From the NCBI RefSeq assembly GCF_901933205.1, contig NC_044577.1, forward strand, positions 6,211,321-6,275,320: DNA of 64,000 nt, given 5' to 3'. The stretch's first letter is position 1; every line of letters starts with the position of its first letter. This DNA is from Camarhynchus parvulus. Lineage: Eukaryota > Chordata > Aves > Passeriformes > Thraupidae. A model generated the notes under the pieces. It worked only from the letters and a program-made list of their open reading frames with translations, was not told the DNA's origin and made no database searches. Below, piece by piece: positions 1 to 12,741 of this stretch. A program made the translations under genes and the position numbers.

Positions 1-3000
1 GCTGGGGGAGTTTATTAGTTTTTTTTAATTCTGTGTTAGGGATTTTTTAATATTAAAATCACATTTTTCCAAACAAAGCTGTAATTGGGTTAATAATCCC
101 TTCTTGCCTCCCTAAGTATAGATTTCTGTCAAGAACATATAGATGAGTTTTGTAAAGTTACAGGACTGGTGTTCAGATTAATGGTTCCTGTCTGTCTATC
201 ACCTGGAATGGAGACTTTCAAGAAATACTTGAGGCATGACTATAATTGCCTCTTTTTGTTTTTAGTTATTTACAAATATTTTATTGGCAATTCTTTGTAA
301 ATGAAGTTGTTTAACTGCGATTCAAGGTAAATGGAAACCATTCAGCTCTCACGGGAAAATAAGTGTTCTCAGGGGAAGAAAAACCCTCTTGATTTGTAGT
401 TGAGCCTACAGATGAATCACTTTCCTTTCCTTTAACAGATTTTTGCCTCCAGCTGTTTTGCTGCTGGCATTTAACCATTGCTGCTAGAAGACCCTTTAGG
501 CAGCAAGGTCACTGCTGACCCAAGCCTTGCATGGGGGATGTTGGTACTGATACCTCAAGTCTGGATTGTGATGTGGTTCTGATGTTGTCTGCCTCAGCAC
601 TGGCACAGAGTTAGATTCAGACAGAATCCTTCCACAGCACCGTGACACCCTTCAGACCCTACTCAGCTGCATCAGCTTTGAGCTGCTGACCGAAAAGGAA
701 AATGCATTGAGCCCATGTCCAATTGCATGAGCTTCCAGCCTTCCAGAGCTGTTAGCACTCAGCTTTAGAGACAGCAGATTAGGCTCACTTTCAGTGCCTT
801 ACCATCTGGCACTGCATCACCCCATGAGTGAGCTTTCCATTCTACTTTGATCAAAATAAAACCAAAAGTAAAATTCATCACAAACATCATGCTGTACACA
901 CACCATCCAAAAAAACTGATTGAAAAATCACTTGGTGCATATGTTGCATGAATAGCTTGGTGTCTGAAGAAGTTACGTTCCACACATTTTGCCAGGAAAA
1001 ATCACTGAAGTACTAGAAAGGTACACAAGTAATCAAACTCTACGTAGTTATATTTTCAACAGAAAGTGATAATTCCTTTCCTCAGTAGTATCATCTAAAA
1101 TCCTATTTATCCATGGCTAGCCTATAGTAAACTCAGTATACAGCCTAATGATTCTAGAAAGCAGTATTGTTATACAGTAAAAATAATTTAAATCAATACC
1201 TACTAAATGAAAAAATACAGGTTTTTGACAGTACCTCCCCAGGGTGTGTGAAAACTACTTTTTCTATTTACCACCTCCTTTTCAAAATAGTCTATTTTTG
1301 TGTGGATAACTAGCTGTAACTAGTGGATCAGCTGTACTATAGATCAAAGTATCTAGAATATACCAGAATAACATTCTAGAATTGTACAAAGTTAAATGAA
1401 GCCAGGTCACAATTGTGATACCGGACCAGGCTTGTTTTTATTTCTCCTAGCTTTCAGAATAACTTTAAAAAAATTACTATAACTACCACCTTTGCAGAGT
1501 GGTAATGCAAAAAAATGCTGACTAATTGTTTTGTACTTGTTTTAAGTGTATGTTTACAAGGGAAATAGGATTTTCCTCCAGAGAATAATTTTCAGAGAGG
1601 CAGAGACAGAGAGTTGGTTGATAGCAAGGACTTTGTTATCTGCCCAAGTAAAAACAAAAAAGAAACAGCTTTAAAGGTGTTCAGCCTGTTTCTCAGAGCA
1701 AAGACCATCATGGTGAGTTGGAGCTGACCTCCTTGTGTGATGAGTTGCCTTTGGAGGCCAAACACCAGGCATTTAGAGAGAGTAAAATATCCTGTCCAAT
1801 GCACCCCTTCTGCTCTTTAATGTATCTGCTGCAGGAAGAAGAAGATGTTTTATAGTATTCATCTTTTACATGCTGAAACGTGAAGAACTGCCCATCTTTA
1901 AAACCAAAAGGAAGAAAGGGAGTTTGTAAGGATGCAGTTCCTTGATACAATTCCTTGAAAGCATTCTCTCATCCATTACTCTGCATCAGTCTACACTCTG
2001 TCTCTCTAATCTTTTTAAGTCTTGATAAAACCCACTTGTCATAAAAATACATCTGAAAAATGAACTTGCATTCAAATATATTTAAAATTTAAATAGAAAA
2101 ACACAGATTGCAAATAATCAGTATTAAGACTGTGACACATTCACCATTTATTACAAAATTATGTTATATATGTTGCATAGAGTGCAACACAAGTGTACAC
2201 TTTGCATAGCCACATGCAGCTGGTGTAAGGGGGAAGAAATGGTCATAGGCACTTTGCAGACTACTTTAGTGTCCCTTAATCTTCTGCCTCTGTAATAATC
2301 CTCAGGTTTTTTTACTCATCTCAAAGTGGATTCATATCTGAGTTTTCAAAAGAATCCCATCTTGCATGTGTCACGAAAATATACTGCTTTTTGAGCAGCT
2401 GGCCTCTCCCTCCCTCACAATCAGTGATTTGGCTCCAATTTGGTGCATTTCATAGCACACCTGTGTTATTGCTAGTAGCTTTCAGGAACATCAGGTGTGT
2501 GTAGAAACTGTCCAACACATTAATTAAGAGTGTCTCTATGCAGTTATTTCCACATCAGGCTGTACTTTGGAACAAATTCCCAATATTCCATCTCAGAGAA
2601 GACATCCCCTAACATGATTTGTTTTAATCACAGCACCCACAGTAGCTCTTGGAAATGAAGCACTTCGTGTTACCTCTGAGTAACCTTTTCATCACTTCTG
2701 CACTGGATAATTGTTCCTGTTGTAAGTTAATTGGCAATTATGCCTAATGACACAGTACCTCAAGAATAAAACATTGATTCTTGCTTTCATTGCCTGATAT
2801 TTTTTAGTAATTTGAGTTTCTGAGAGATTCTGGCATTCATTTATAAACTTTACAAATGCTGATTATTAATAATTAGAGAATGCTGTGGATCATAGGAATA
2901 GGAAGGAAGAAGTTGTGTCGCCCTGCCCCAGGGGAAATGCTTGTCAGCTTCTGCCTTCCCTGGCAGATGCTCTAGTCAGTGGCCTCTCATGAGAGACTTC

Positions 3001-4990
3001 ACACTTCTCTGACCAATTTGCGTGGTAGGCATGCCATTAAAACATTTTTCCTAATTCTCAATAAACTTTGCTTTACTCCACAGCCAGGGGAAAGACACTG
3101 CACCTTGCTACTTTACAACAGCCTGCTATACACTTGAAAATGCTACATTCTTGATGTTTTAAGTTAAAAACTGCAAGTTATTCCTTGTAGTAAGACTGTG
3201 GGAATCAATAATTCCCATTTCTTTTCTGTGGGGTGGTTACTGACTGCCATGCCCCAGCTGAAAGCTAGGCCACAGTAGAGAGACTACTGAGACTGCTTCA
3301 CTGTGATATTTGCTGGGTTTTGCTTGGGGATTTTTTGGGGTTTTAAAAAATATTATTATTCACTATAACACATATATCTATATGATAATATGATACCAAT
3401 TTAAACTATTTTACTTGGAAAGGTAAACCTGCTTCAAAGTCAGCCAGGGTCACAGTTTGTGGCAGGTCAGACTAGAGAAAGCACAAGTGCTGGGCTGAGT
3501 GCCATGCCCTGTGCTGGGGTATTGGATTTGGCTGTGGTTTGATTTTTATCTGTCCTTGGAGCCAGATAAGCAGCTCTCTGTCAAAGAGGGCAGCACTGGC
3601 ACATCTCACACTGACTGAAGGGGAGCACCAGCCCAGCTGGGTTGCTCTGTGAAATGCTAGCAACCTCACCAGAACCTGCCTGGACAACTGGTGCCTGGGT
3701 CAGGCAGGGACACAAGCTGCAGTAACTCCATCTCTACAGCTTTATAAAAATATCAGCAGTATATTGCCATGGAATTCAACTTTTTCATTATTATTATTAA
3801 CAGAAAGTCTTAAAATTTTCTCTCCTTGCACTATGGCAGATGCCACAATAAAATGATGATAACAAACTGAGATGCAGTCTCAATGACAATGACATTAGAG
3901 CTGGCCCACAGCTTTTTACTATTTTTGATGGAAACAAAGATCTGTTCAGAAAAGCTTCCCTAACTCAGAGCAGAAGTAAAAAGAGCTTGTAAGTCTTGAA
4001 ATTTAGCATGACAACTCAGTGAGCAGCACTAGCACAAAAACTCAGCCCAAGATGAACAGATCAACCACAACTGTTGTCGCTAAAAACAAAACAAAAAGTT
4101 GGCAACATAATGACTGGGCAACATGCTCCCTGAATTTTTAGGACCTATGCAAATTATTAAGCATTAAATTTGTATAATTTTTCAGGTGTATTATCTGCAA
4201 GATTATGTAACAAGGAGACAGGATCTGTCAAAAAAATAGAGATACCACTATGCCCTTTGTGTGAATACCAAGTCTTGCAAGTTGATGTTCTGCTGAAAAT
4301 GCACTTGGTTTTGAACAGACATGCCAAGGTTTTATACTCCAGTTGAAAAGCTGAGCTCTATTTTAAAGGATTTACCAAACTTTCTACTGAATTTAAGTCA
4401 ACAGTTTTATAAAAGGCATCTGAACCCAGAAAAGCAAATTTATTTGGATGTACTCAACATAGCCTCAAGTGAACCATTAAATTTTGTTCATTAGACTCAC
4501 TGACATAATTTAAAACACTTCATCCAGATAAATGTTATGTCAAGCACAGTTTGATTTGTCCCCATGTGAAAAGTCCAGTCAGCAGAAGTTCAAAATGGGA
4601 TTTAACAGAATGAGTGAAGTACTTTAGTGATAGCTAGCAAGAAAACCAATAAAACCCACAGCAAGTATTTTTCTTACCCTAAGAAAGAGATCCCTATGCA
4701 TCAGTAGGAAAACAGAAACCCCTCTTTTCAGCTTGCACTGATATAGTAACCACACAAACCTTTAGTGAGCTTTTAGGGAGGATCCTGTTTTCCATTAAAA
4801 CAAAGCTTAAAGCCACCTCAGAGGCCTTGTTTCAGTGGGTTGCTTATTTCCCACAATAAACCAGAAAGAGGGAAACACAAAAGGCCATGGCTGATCTAGT
4901 GAAAGCCTGTTTTTCTGCTCCTCATATCTGAGAAGTGGGATCTTTACAGACTGAAGGTCAAGGTTTCTCAGCAATGCAAGCAAAATTTAA

Positions 4991-5010
4991 TTTTTTTTTG
5001 GGGGGGGGGG
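4991..5010 (+). repeat. T-run / G-run junction
   Basis: Nine T are followed directly by eleven G on the plus strand. This is simple low-complexity sequence. The G-run is long enough to be length-unstable and is prone to miscalls. Confidence 0.85.
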
Positions 5011-8000
5011 TATTGTCCATGCTTTTAAGAAGACAAAAATATTTTGCAGAAATTGCAGAACTGATTCTACAGAATACCAGAATATCTGGATCAGCAGGCT
5101 GCCAGGAGACAGTGAGGGCTGAGAAGGGTTAAGGGGATTCCAAAATGCATTTGGTGGAAATGAGAATTTCCCCTCTCTTGCACTCCACTCAGTCCAACAG
5201 GACCATTTTTGCTCTGCTTTCTCTGCTCTGTGCTGCTCCCACACAGTTAGTGGGTGACTCCCCAGTGCCACAAATTTTACCACCCTGCTATGGTGCCTTT
5301 ATACTGCCTCATCCATGTGGGGACTTTATGCAGCCTTTATGAGCTGAGCAATAATCTGTATTTTGGATGTACTGCTTCATCCTTAATCCTGTCTTGTCAT
5401 TCCCAGGTTCTGCTGGAAATCTGACCTACCAGAAGAGGGATGGAAATGTTCAAAAGTAAATATCTTGATCACTGGAGGGAATAAACTACTGCGGGGTTTT
5501 TTTTCTCCTTTCTTTCAGGAAAATATTAACTAACACTGCCCAAATAATTTGAGAAAGATTTGCAGTCTGCTTCTCCTGGGCTCACACATTGCACAAAGAC
5601 AAGGAATGTGACATTTTTTCATTGCCTGTTCTCAGTGATAAACAGTGAAAAGTGGGGACAGAAGGCACAGGCAGAGTGGAATATTTACATTCCCAGGCAT
5701 AGACAGAACTCCCAAGTGAAACACAGAGTGCTCTAAAATTATTTTAGAAAGCTCTCTTATCTCTTGTCCTCTGTCATTGTATTGAAAGCACTGGCAGCTT
5801 TAGTAATTTTGGACAAACCTTATCTTTTCCTGCACTCTCCTTTTCCCATGTGCTGTCTGAAGAGAGGACAGGCAAGTTCTGAGGAACTTTTAATAATAAA
5901 ACTTCATTAAATCATACCAGTGTTTGTGATGACCACTTCACTAAGCAGCTTGGTCTGCACAGATGCTCAGGCTGGAGGACTCTGCCTGAGGCTGGTTCAG
6001 TACCCAGCAGTTTAACACAATTTTAGCTTTTACAGGAGTCTGGCAGTGATGCATTCTTGGGAAGAGGCCATTTAACCTGCCTTAATTTTTGAGGCTGACC
6101 ATGCTGTTTTACTTCTTATCTCCAGAAATCCATGCCAGACCTCGGAAGTGCTACTTGGCAGAACTGCCTCCTATAAAGTGAACATATTTCTGTGAAGAGC
6201 TCCCCTTTAGGGAGGTACAGGTTTCTGTGCAAAAACAATATTCAGTGCAATGGGGAACAAAGACACACGGACTTCTGTGCTTGCTGAGTTCTGCACTTAA
6301 CCCAAACTAGCACTCATTTGGCTGCCTGCCACTGCAGGGTGGCTGTTCGTGCATCTCTTCACCCAACCAGCATTTTCTCATCATATTGGTCCATAACACT
6401 TCCATATGTTGCATATGCTTTAATGGCAAAATTAAAAAAAAATTCCAAAAATATAGAAGTGAACACTTGTGAATTTTCCCAACTAAAAACTGCTTCAAAA
6501 ACCAAAAGCAATTTTCAGGAGAGGTTAAGGCTACCTGCAGACACTTCTAGTGGCAATGTTGAGCTTCTTAATCCTCAAGACCAATTTGAAATAAAGAAAT
6601 ATGGTCAAAAGACAGACTTTACCCTGATTTTGAAGCCTGAAAATTCTGTGGGCTTCATGCAAGACACAGCTTAGTCAGCTCCCAGCTGAGATATAGAAAA
6701 AGTTTGCATGTTTCGAGTCAATTCTGTCTGCATGTGCACTTTGAAAATCAGTTTCTGTGCTCTCATTCAGATTCATATTTCAAGCCTGGCAAGAAAATGA
6801 ACTTTTCACTCTTCATTTTACTCCTCCAGGGTCCAGCTAGTCTGGAATTCTTTGACAGTCAGGTATCCAGAGATTAATTAGGGAGAGAAAACACTCTTCC
6901 ATATTGAATCCAAAACAGAAACACAAACACAAAACCCTCCTTCTAAAAAAAATAGAATTTGAAGCACAGTAATGTTTTCTACACAATCAGCCAATTGGAA
7001 TCAGTGGAATTCTTTCCTCTCCATTTGCTTTGGGTCTCCACATTCCCAGGCAGACAGACTTGGCTGTCTCAGAAATAAGCACTGTGTATTTGAGCCTCAA
7101 TATTCCCCTTCTTTCGATCTGCTGTCAAACTTCAGACCACAAATTAAATATAAATCTCTCAGTATAGCAACTCTTTTGAGAAGAATGGGCAGAACAAAAT
7201 ATTTACGCATTCGGTACCAAAAGAAAAAAAATTGGTACTGTCTCACTTTTTTTTTTTCCCCTAGTAGAAACACAAAACAAAGTCTTACAAGTCTATACCT
7301 CTAGGAGGTCCAACAGAAACCTGTGTTAGCAGGTTGAAATGAAACAAAAGACACTATTGACAAATGTGGCACTATACTTTAAACACTGAACTGATTCAGA
7401 TCCTTGGATATCTTCAACTAAACAAACATTTAGAGAACAATATCCTCACTATTAGCATTAGAATAGCAATTACAATACACTTTATAGAGAAAATGGTTGG
7501 GTTTACAATAAAATAAAATTGGGTTTACACAAATAAAATTTATGTAGGTAAAGAGAGCTAGAAATGTAAGCATATGATTTCTTGTTTTCCTCTCTCTGAC
7601 TCAGAATAGAAATGGGAGTTAAAAGAGAAAAGTACTTAGAAAAGGGATATGAAAAAGGAAAAGGTTTATCTGTTTTACGGGTAGATCTTTACAGTAAACC
7701 AAATGATTCCACTGCAGCCAGAGGTCACCTCCATGTTCTTTACCTTTTCTTACAAAAGTACAAAAAGATAAAAATGCGAATAGAAACAATAAAAAATTCC
7801 AATTCTAAGTATGCTATACAATCCCTGGAGTTTAGTAGACAGTGAGAAGGCCAAGCATACAAAGGCTTTAAAAATTACCCTAAATTACACATACATACAG
7901 CATTGTGTGCTTGATGTATCTGAAGAAACTCTAGGTTAAATATAAAATGTAAGGAATTGAAATTTTCATGCTTCATGAGTGTAAGACTTGTTCTAATTGC

Positions 8001-8355
8001 TGTGGCTAGGAAGAAAGTAGACCCAGGAGGCAGTAACTGGATTCGCTCCATTACACAGTTTTATGGACCTTTCTCTCTGAGTTGTCTGACACTGGACAAG
8101 CTGCAAGAGTGCATAAGCCAAGAGTCTGCTGCAACGCAAAGCTTATATTCCTAAAAAAGATGAGTTTGGAATTATCTTTATACTTGAATTGTTCCTATCA
8201 ACTACTCATCCATGTGCCAGTGAAAGAAAACAGTTTTGCACTGCATTTTAGTAGAAAACTGTATCTGTGGACATAAAAACATCACAGAACCACCACAAGT
8301 TATGTAACGTCTGCTATCTGGTACAAGCCCATCATAAGCACATCTGAAAATAAAC

Positions 8356-8387
8356 TAATAATAATAACAATAGTAGTAGTAGTAGTA
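8356..8387 (+). repeat. Trinucleotide microsatellite (AAT then TAG)
   Basis: A short AAT-type run passes into about five and a half uninterrupted TAG units at 8371-8387. It is a simple repeat with no sign of coding context. Confidence 0.8.
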
Positions 8388-10738
8388 CATAAATCCTGGA
8401 ATAAACTGTAGAGCCACAAATCTTTGGCACACTTAAGGCCACTCAAAGATTCTGAAATTTTCAAAAATATTTCTGTTCAATTAGATAATTATGGAATATT
8501 TTGGTAAATAACTCAACCAAAGTGTTTCCCTAGTGAAGTGAAACAAAAAAAAAAAAGAGATGCACACTGATCTAAAAACCAAATTAAATTAGAACTATGG
8601 CATTCATGAAGACATGAATAAAGCATATTTAAATAACAATGTACAATAATAGGAAGAATAATGCTATCAGAATTATTTCTATTATGCACATCCTTTATTA
8701 GACAAGAGATATGAAAATACCCTTAGAGAGGCCATCTAAATAAGACTCAAAAAGCCCTGAAATGCATGCTGTTTATTGTTACTTAACAAAGTATAGCAGG
8801 AAAATGAACCTTAAGTCTTGAAAAGAAGAAAATTATGTTTTACATCACCTCCACCTCCATTCAGGTTTTTGGGTTTTTTTGGAAGAAAAATACAAATATT
8901 CTAATATAACCCAAAATCCCAGGATCAGCTGAGTGAGTCACAATAGAAACTTCCTGCTGCAAAAGTTACCATCATCAGGTAACATTTTACACCAGAGCTG
9001 TAAACATCACAAAATACAGGAATAAAAATTAAAATGCTAATAAATCTTCAAAGATAACGATAAGAAAATGAGCCTATAATTATTTCTGCCACTCACAATG
9101 CATTTTTAATTCACTTCTATGTGGTAAGCTCCATCAATTACTATTTAGATTATGAAAAATAAACCAAATTATCAGTTAATCTGACATTATATACAACTGT
9201 AAGGACTTTGTGAAGTGTTGGACTCACTCAGAACACGACTTTCCATTATTTTATGAGACTTCAACTCCCAAATTCTCACCTGCTACAACACCAGACTTGA
9301 GTCCTGAACAAAAACAAGCCAGAAGAACTTAGACAAGAATTTAATGACATAATATTTTAAATATTTAGGAGTAATTTGAATAAGTACTAGTCATCTTAAT
9401 AGCACAATTTATAAATGCTCACCAGGAGCACACATTTTCTCATGATAAATTCTTCTATTAGAATTCAGTAACGTATTAATTTTTAATAAGGCAATGATCT
9501 TGTTAGCATTAAAGGTGACTTCCCTTTCTTTTCACATTAAAAAAAACAGGCCAAAATGCTCAAAGGGGTTAACCTCTAGGTGCTAGGTATAAAGAATGAT
9601 GATTTTTCATGCATTCTAAAGCATGGCTGATGTACCAAGAAAATAAAGAAAATATATCATTTAATGGTACAAATAGGGTTCAACTCAGCAGAATGTGCTA
9701 CCTTAGAAATGTATTTCGGCTGAGAAACAAATCTTAGTTTTTATGTTAAGTTCAAAATACAGTTACTTTTCAAGGTATTTTCATAACTGCCTTTTATTGT
9801 TTTATAATTTTTAAGCATTTTTAATAGTCTACATTTTAAACGTTTCATAAATATTTTGCTGTATGTATGATAACATATTTAAATTCAACACCAATTAGTG
9901 GAGGCTTCCTGACCTTTGTCACTGTATTCTATACATGTAGATCTCTAGCAAATAACCCCAAGCTAAGTACCAAAACTATTCTCAAGGGAAGAAAGCATTG
10001 TGAATTGAACTAACATTGGCAGAGCAATGAAATATCTACTTTCTATTTTGAGATTTTTTCTTTCAAAGACCATCACAGAGACTAGTGAAAATGTAGGTGC
10101 TGTGTTTGAGCATGCACAGTTCTCAGTCTGAATAAATAAAAATAGGGGAAAAGTAGGAAGCAAGGACACAAACAAACTGGGTTTTATAAACTGCCTAGGA
10201 CTGAATTTTCTAAGTTGATCCTAAATTAAATGGCCATGTGTGGAATGCTGCCCCAGGTTCCTTGGCTGAGAATTGCAGTGGTTTAGCACTCCTCTCACCA
10301 GGAGGGAATGTGACCTCAGGCTGCAGCCCAAGTGGGTTCTGTTCTGCACATCTGCACAGATGGTCCTACTCGAGAGCCCTTGTACCAAACAAGTCACTTT
10401 TTAAGCATGTGCTGCTGCTCCCAGATGGAGCTACACTGCAGCCAGATTCACACTTCTGTCATTTTCATGGTAAAGAAAAATGCTGAATCAGTGTTTCTAA
10501 GTGGAAGACTAATAGGCTAAATTTTTTGGGGTTCCTTGTTTGCTTTCTATTAGTTATGTATTATTTTCTCTATGCTTTAAATAAATCCTGTGGTGCTAGT
10601 CTTGCTTTTACCATCAATCCTGGGAGTTACATGACATTTTACTGCCTTCAGATTTATCTTTCATAGCACTTGGGCTTTTCATCCTGGTAAGTTACGTGAA
10701 AAATATTTAGAGAAGTATGGAACTATACAATGATGCTT

Positions 10739-10875
10739 CCTTATAATAAAAATAAAATATAATAAAAATATATGTTATTGATATTATATATAAATATATA
10801 TTATATATCAATATATATTGATATATGTTGATATATTTTACATAGATATCAATCTTATTGATATATTAATACACG
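10739..10875. repeat. AT-rich palindromic low-complexity patch
   Basis: About 135 bp made almost only of A and T. It includes several interleaved inverted repeats of the motif ATATC/GATAT. The clearest is a perfect 24-bp palindrome at 10803-10826, centred between 10814 and 10815, whose only non-AT bases are the paired C10809 and G10820. Patches like this can extrude cruciforms or act as unwinding elements. No function is shown by the sequence itself. Confidence 0.8.
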
Positions 10876-11490
10876 TGATTAATATTGTCTATGTTCACCA
10901 TTATAGTATGTTTTAACTTCTATTAATATGTATTCAATTTAAAAATGTACTCAGGAGAAAAAAATCATGTAAACCAAATAGGTAACATACATGGTCATAC
11001 AAGCTTTGTGGCTTTTTCTTACCAGTCCCTCAACCCATTAGTTAAAACTCAAGAAAATTAAGCTTTGATTTTTAAATATAATGCTAGTGTGTACATAATA
11101 AATTAAACTGAGGTATTTCTTTGGAGCTGAGACCTAACATTTGCAAAATTCATTCCATACAAAAGAAAAATCCTTTGTAAATGTGAGTGGGACACAGCAA
11201 CCTGTGACAGGAAACAACAGCATGAGCATCAAATTAATGCACAGCACTAGCTGAATTCTAAGTTGTTAAACTGTCATGTTCCATCTGAAGGCAGCAGAGC
11301 AAGGAGAGATGAAAGCAGCTCAGGATCTGGCCTGATAAGTACAGAGAGCCCATGTCCTTACAGAAGGCATTGAGAAAATGCTTGTGGTTCCCACCACAGA
11401 GCTTGTGGAGCTGAACCCAAAGTCTCATCTGTTAGTCTGGCCAACAGATTTGTTTTCTTTTTTTCATTTTTTTTAAATTTTATTTCATAG
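10876..11490. other. Non-coding DNA between AT patch and ERVL LTR
   Basis: Ordinary AT-rich sequence with a T-rich stretch at about 11455-11485, directly before the LTR. No ORF or repeat of note was seen. The last five bases (CATAG) are a possible decayed target-site duplication of the LTR that follows. Confidence 0.55.
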
Positions 11491-11668
11491 TGTGGTGGTT
11501 CGACACTGGCCCAACACCAGGCACCCACAGAAGTGGCTTACTCGCCCTCCCTTCCACAGCTGGGCAGAGGAGAGAAAAAAAATTAATGGAGGGTTCAGGA
11601 GTTGAGGTAAGGATTGGGAGATAGCAGTTCAAGGTCAAAACAGGCTCAACGTAAAGTTGCAAAGTGAA

Positions 11669-11674
11669 TTTATT
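11669..11674 (-). promoter_or_regulatory. LTR polyadenylation signal AATAAA
   Basis: The minus strand reads AATAAA here, about 180 bp from the LTR's 3' end (11491). That is a plausible distance for an R/U5 boundary. It supports reading this LTR on the minus strand. Confidence 0.6.
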
Positions 11675-12181
11675 ACTAACACAATCAGAGGAGGCTAATG
11701 AGAAGTAAAATAAGCCCTTAAAACACCTTTTCCCCTCAACCCTTCTGTCCTTCCCACCTGCAGGGTAGGGACACAGGGCAGGGGGGTTTTGGTCAGTTCA
11801 TCACTGGGGTTTTCTTCTGCTGCTCTGGGGAGGAGTCCTTCCCCTGTGAGCCTGTGGGGTCCCTCCCATGAGACACAGTTCTCCATGAACTTCTCCAGCC
11901 TGGATCCACTCTGATGAGCAGCGGTGCTGCCCAAACTGCTGCAGTGTGAGTCCCTCCCAGGGGCACACAGTCCTCCCCACGCTGCTGTGGTGTGGGTCAC
12001 TGCCACGGGGTGCAGTGCTCCAGGGATAGGCTGCTCCAGCCTGGGAGCAGGGCCCCCTCTCCACTGGGGCTGCCACTGGAGCACAGCCTCCTCCAGGCAT
12101 CACCTGCTGTGCCATGGGCACCTCCCCAGGGGCTGGGGTGATCTCTGCACCCCCTGGCCCGGGGTGTCATCCCCTGATCTC

Positions 12182-12545
12182 AGGGGCTATGCATGGATCT
12201 CTGCATCCCCCTGGATCCCCAGGGGCTGGGGTGGATTTGCATCCCCTGGATCCCCAGGGGCTGGGGGTGGATCTCTGCATCCCCCAGGGATCCCCAGGGG
12301 CTATGCATGGATCTCTGCATCCCCCCTGGATCCCCAGGGGCTGGGGGTGGATCTCTGCATCCCCCCTGGATACCCAGGGGCTGGGGGTGGATCTCTGCAT
12401 CCCCCCTGGATCCCCAGGGGCTGTGTATGGATCTCTATTCCCCCTGGATCCCCAGGGGCTGTGCATGGATCTCTGCATCCCCCCTGGATCCCCAGGGGCT
12501 GGGAGTGGATCTCTGCATCCCCCCTGGATCCCCAGGGGCTGCAGG
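12182..12545. repeat. GC-rich 40-bp minisatellite inside the ERVL LTR
   Basis: About nine tandem copies of a GC-rich unit. The shared core CCCCAGGGGCT recurs with its A at 12182, 12221, 12256, 12296, 12336, 12376, 12416, 12454, 12494 and 12534. The spacing is 39, 35, then mostly exactly 40 bp. Each unit holds GGATCTCTGCAT, a BamHI-like GGATCC and a 7-bp inverted repeat CCCCTGG/CCAGGGG with a 4-base loop. Units differ mainly in the bases after GGGGCT (GGGGGTGG or A/GTGCATGG types). The even period and high similarity suggest recent expansion. The array gives rise to proline/glycine-rich open frames on both strands, which I do not regard as genes. Confidence 0.93.
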
Positions 12546-12732
12546 GGCATAGCTGTCTCACCCTGGTCTCACCACAGCTGCAGAATATCTCAGCTCTGCC
12601 CCTGGAGCACCTCCTGCCCCTCCTTCTCCACTGCCCTTGATGTCTCCAGGTTGTTTCCTTCACATGTTCTCACCTCCTCCTCTTCTCTGACTAGAGGAAA
12701 AACCCTGCCCCACCTCTTTTTTTTTTTATTTT

Positions 12733-12741
12733 CTTAAATAT
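12733..12741 (-). promoter_or_regulatory. LTR core promoter: TATA-like box with upstream CCAAT motifs
   Basis: On the minus strand a TATTTAAG-type box is preceded upstream by CCAAT complements at 12772-12776 and 12821-12825. They lie roughly 35 and 85 bases away, which is normal for CCAAT boxes. I infer that this is the remnant U3 promoter of the ERVL LTR. Activity cannot be judged from sequence. Confidence 0.5.

Larger units (their letters stand above)
1..10738. other. Non-coding DNA, no gene seen
   Basis: AT-rich DNA with stop codons in all frames. The longest open stretch is 6318-6674 on the plus strand (118 codons). It begins at TTG, shows no recognisable domain and has no convincing flanking splice sites, so I treat it as chance. 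Low-complexity spots are a T9/G11 junction at about 4991-5010 and an imperfect 22-bp doublet at about 7497-7541. An AAT/TAG trinucleotide run lies at 8356-8387. No LTR or CR1 end was recognised in this block. Confidence 0.6.

Noticed and set aside
6318..6674. 118-codon plus-strand ORF with a plausible hydrophilic C-terminal half
   Set aside because: It starts at TTG, resembles no known protein and has no supporting splice signals.
11924..12737. Long overlapping open frames (238, 207 and 127 codons) rich in Pro, Gly, Ser and Ile
   Set aside because: They lie inside the ERVL LTR and its 40-bp minisatellite and exist on both strands in several frames. GC-rich repeats without stop codons produce this by default.
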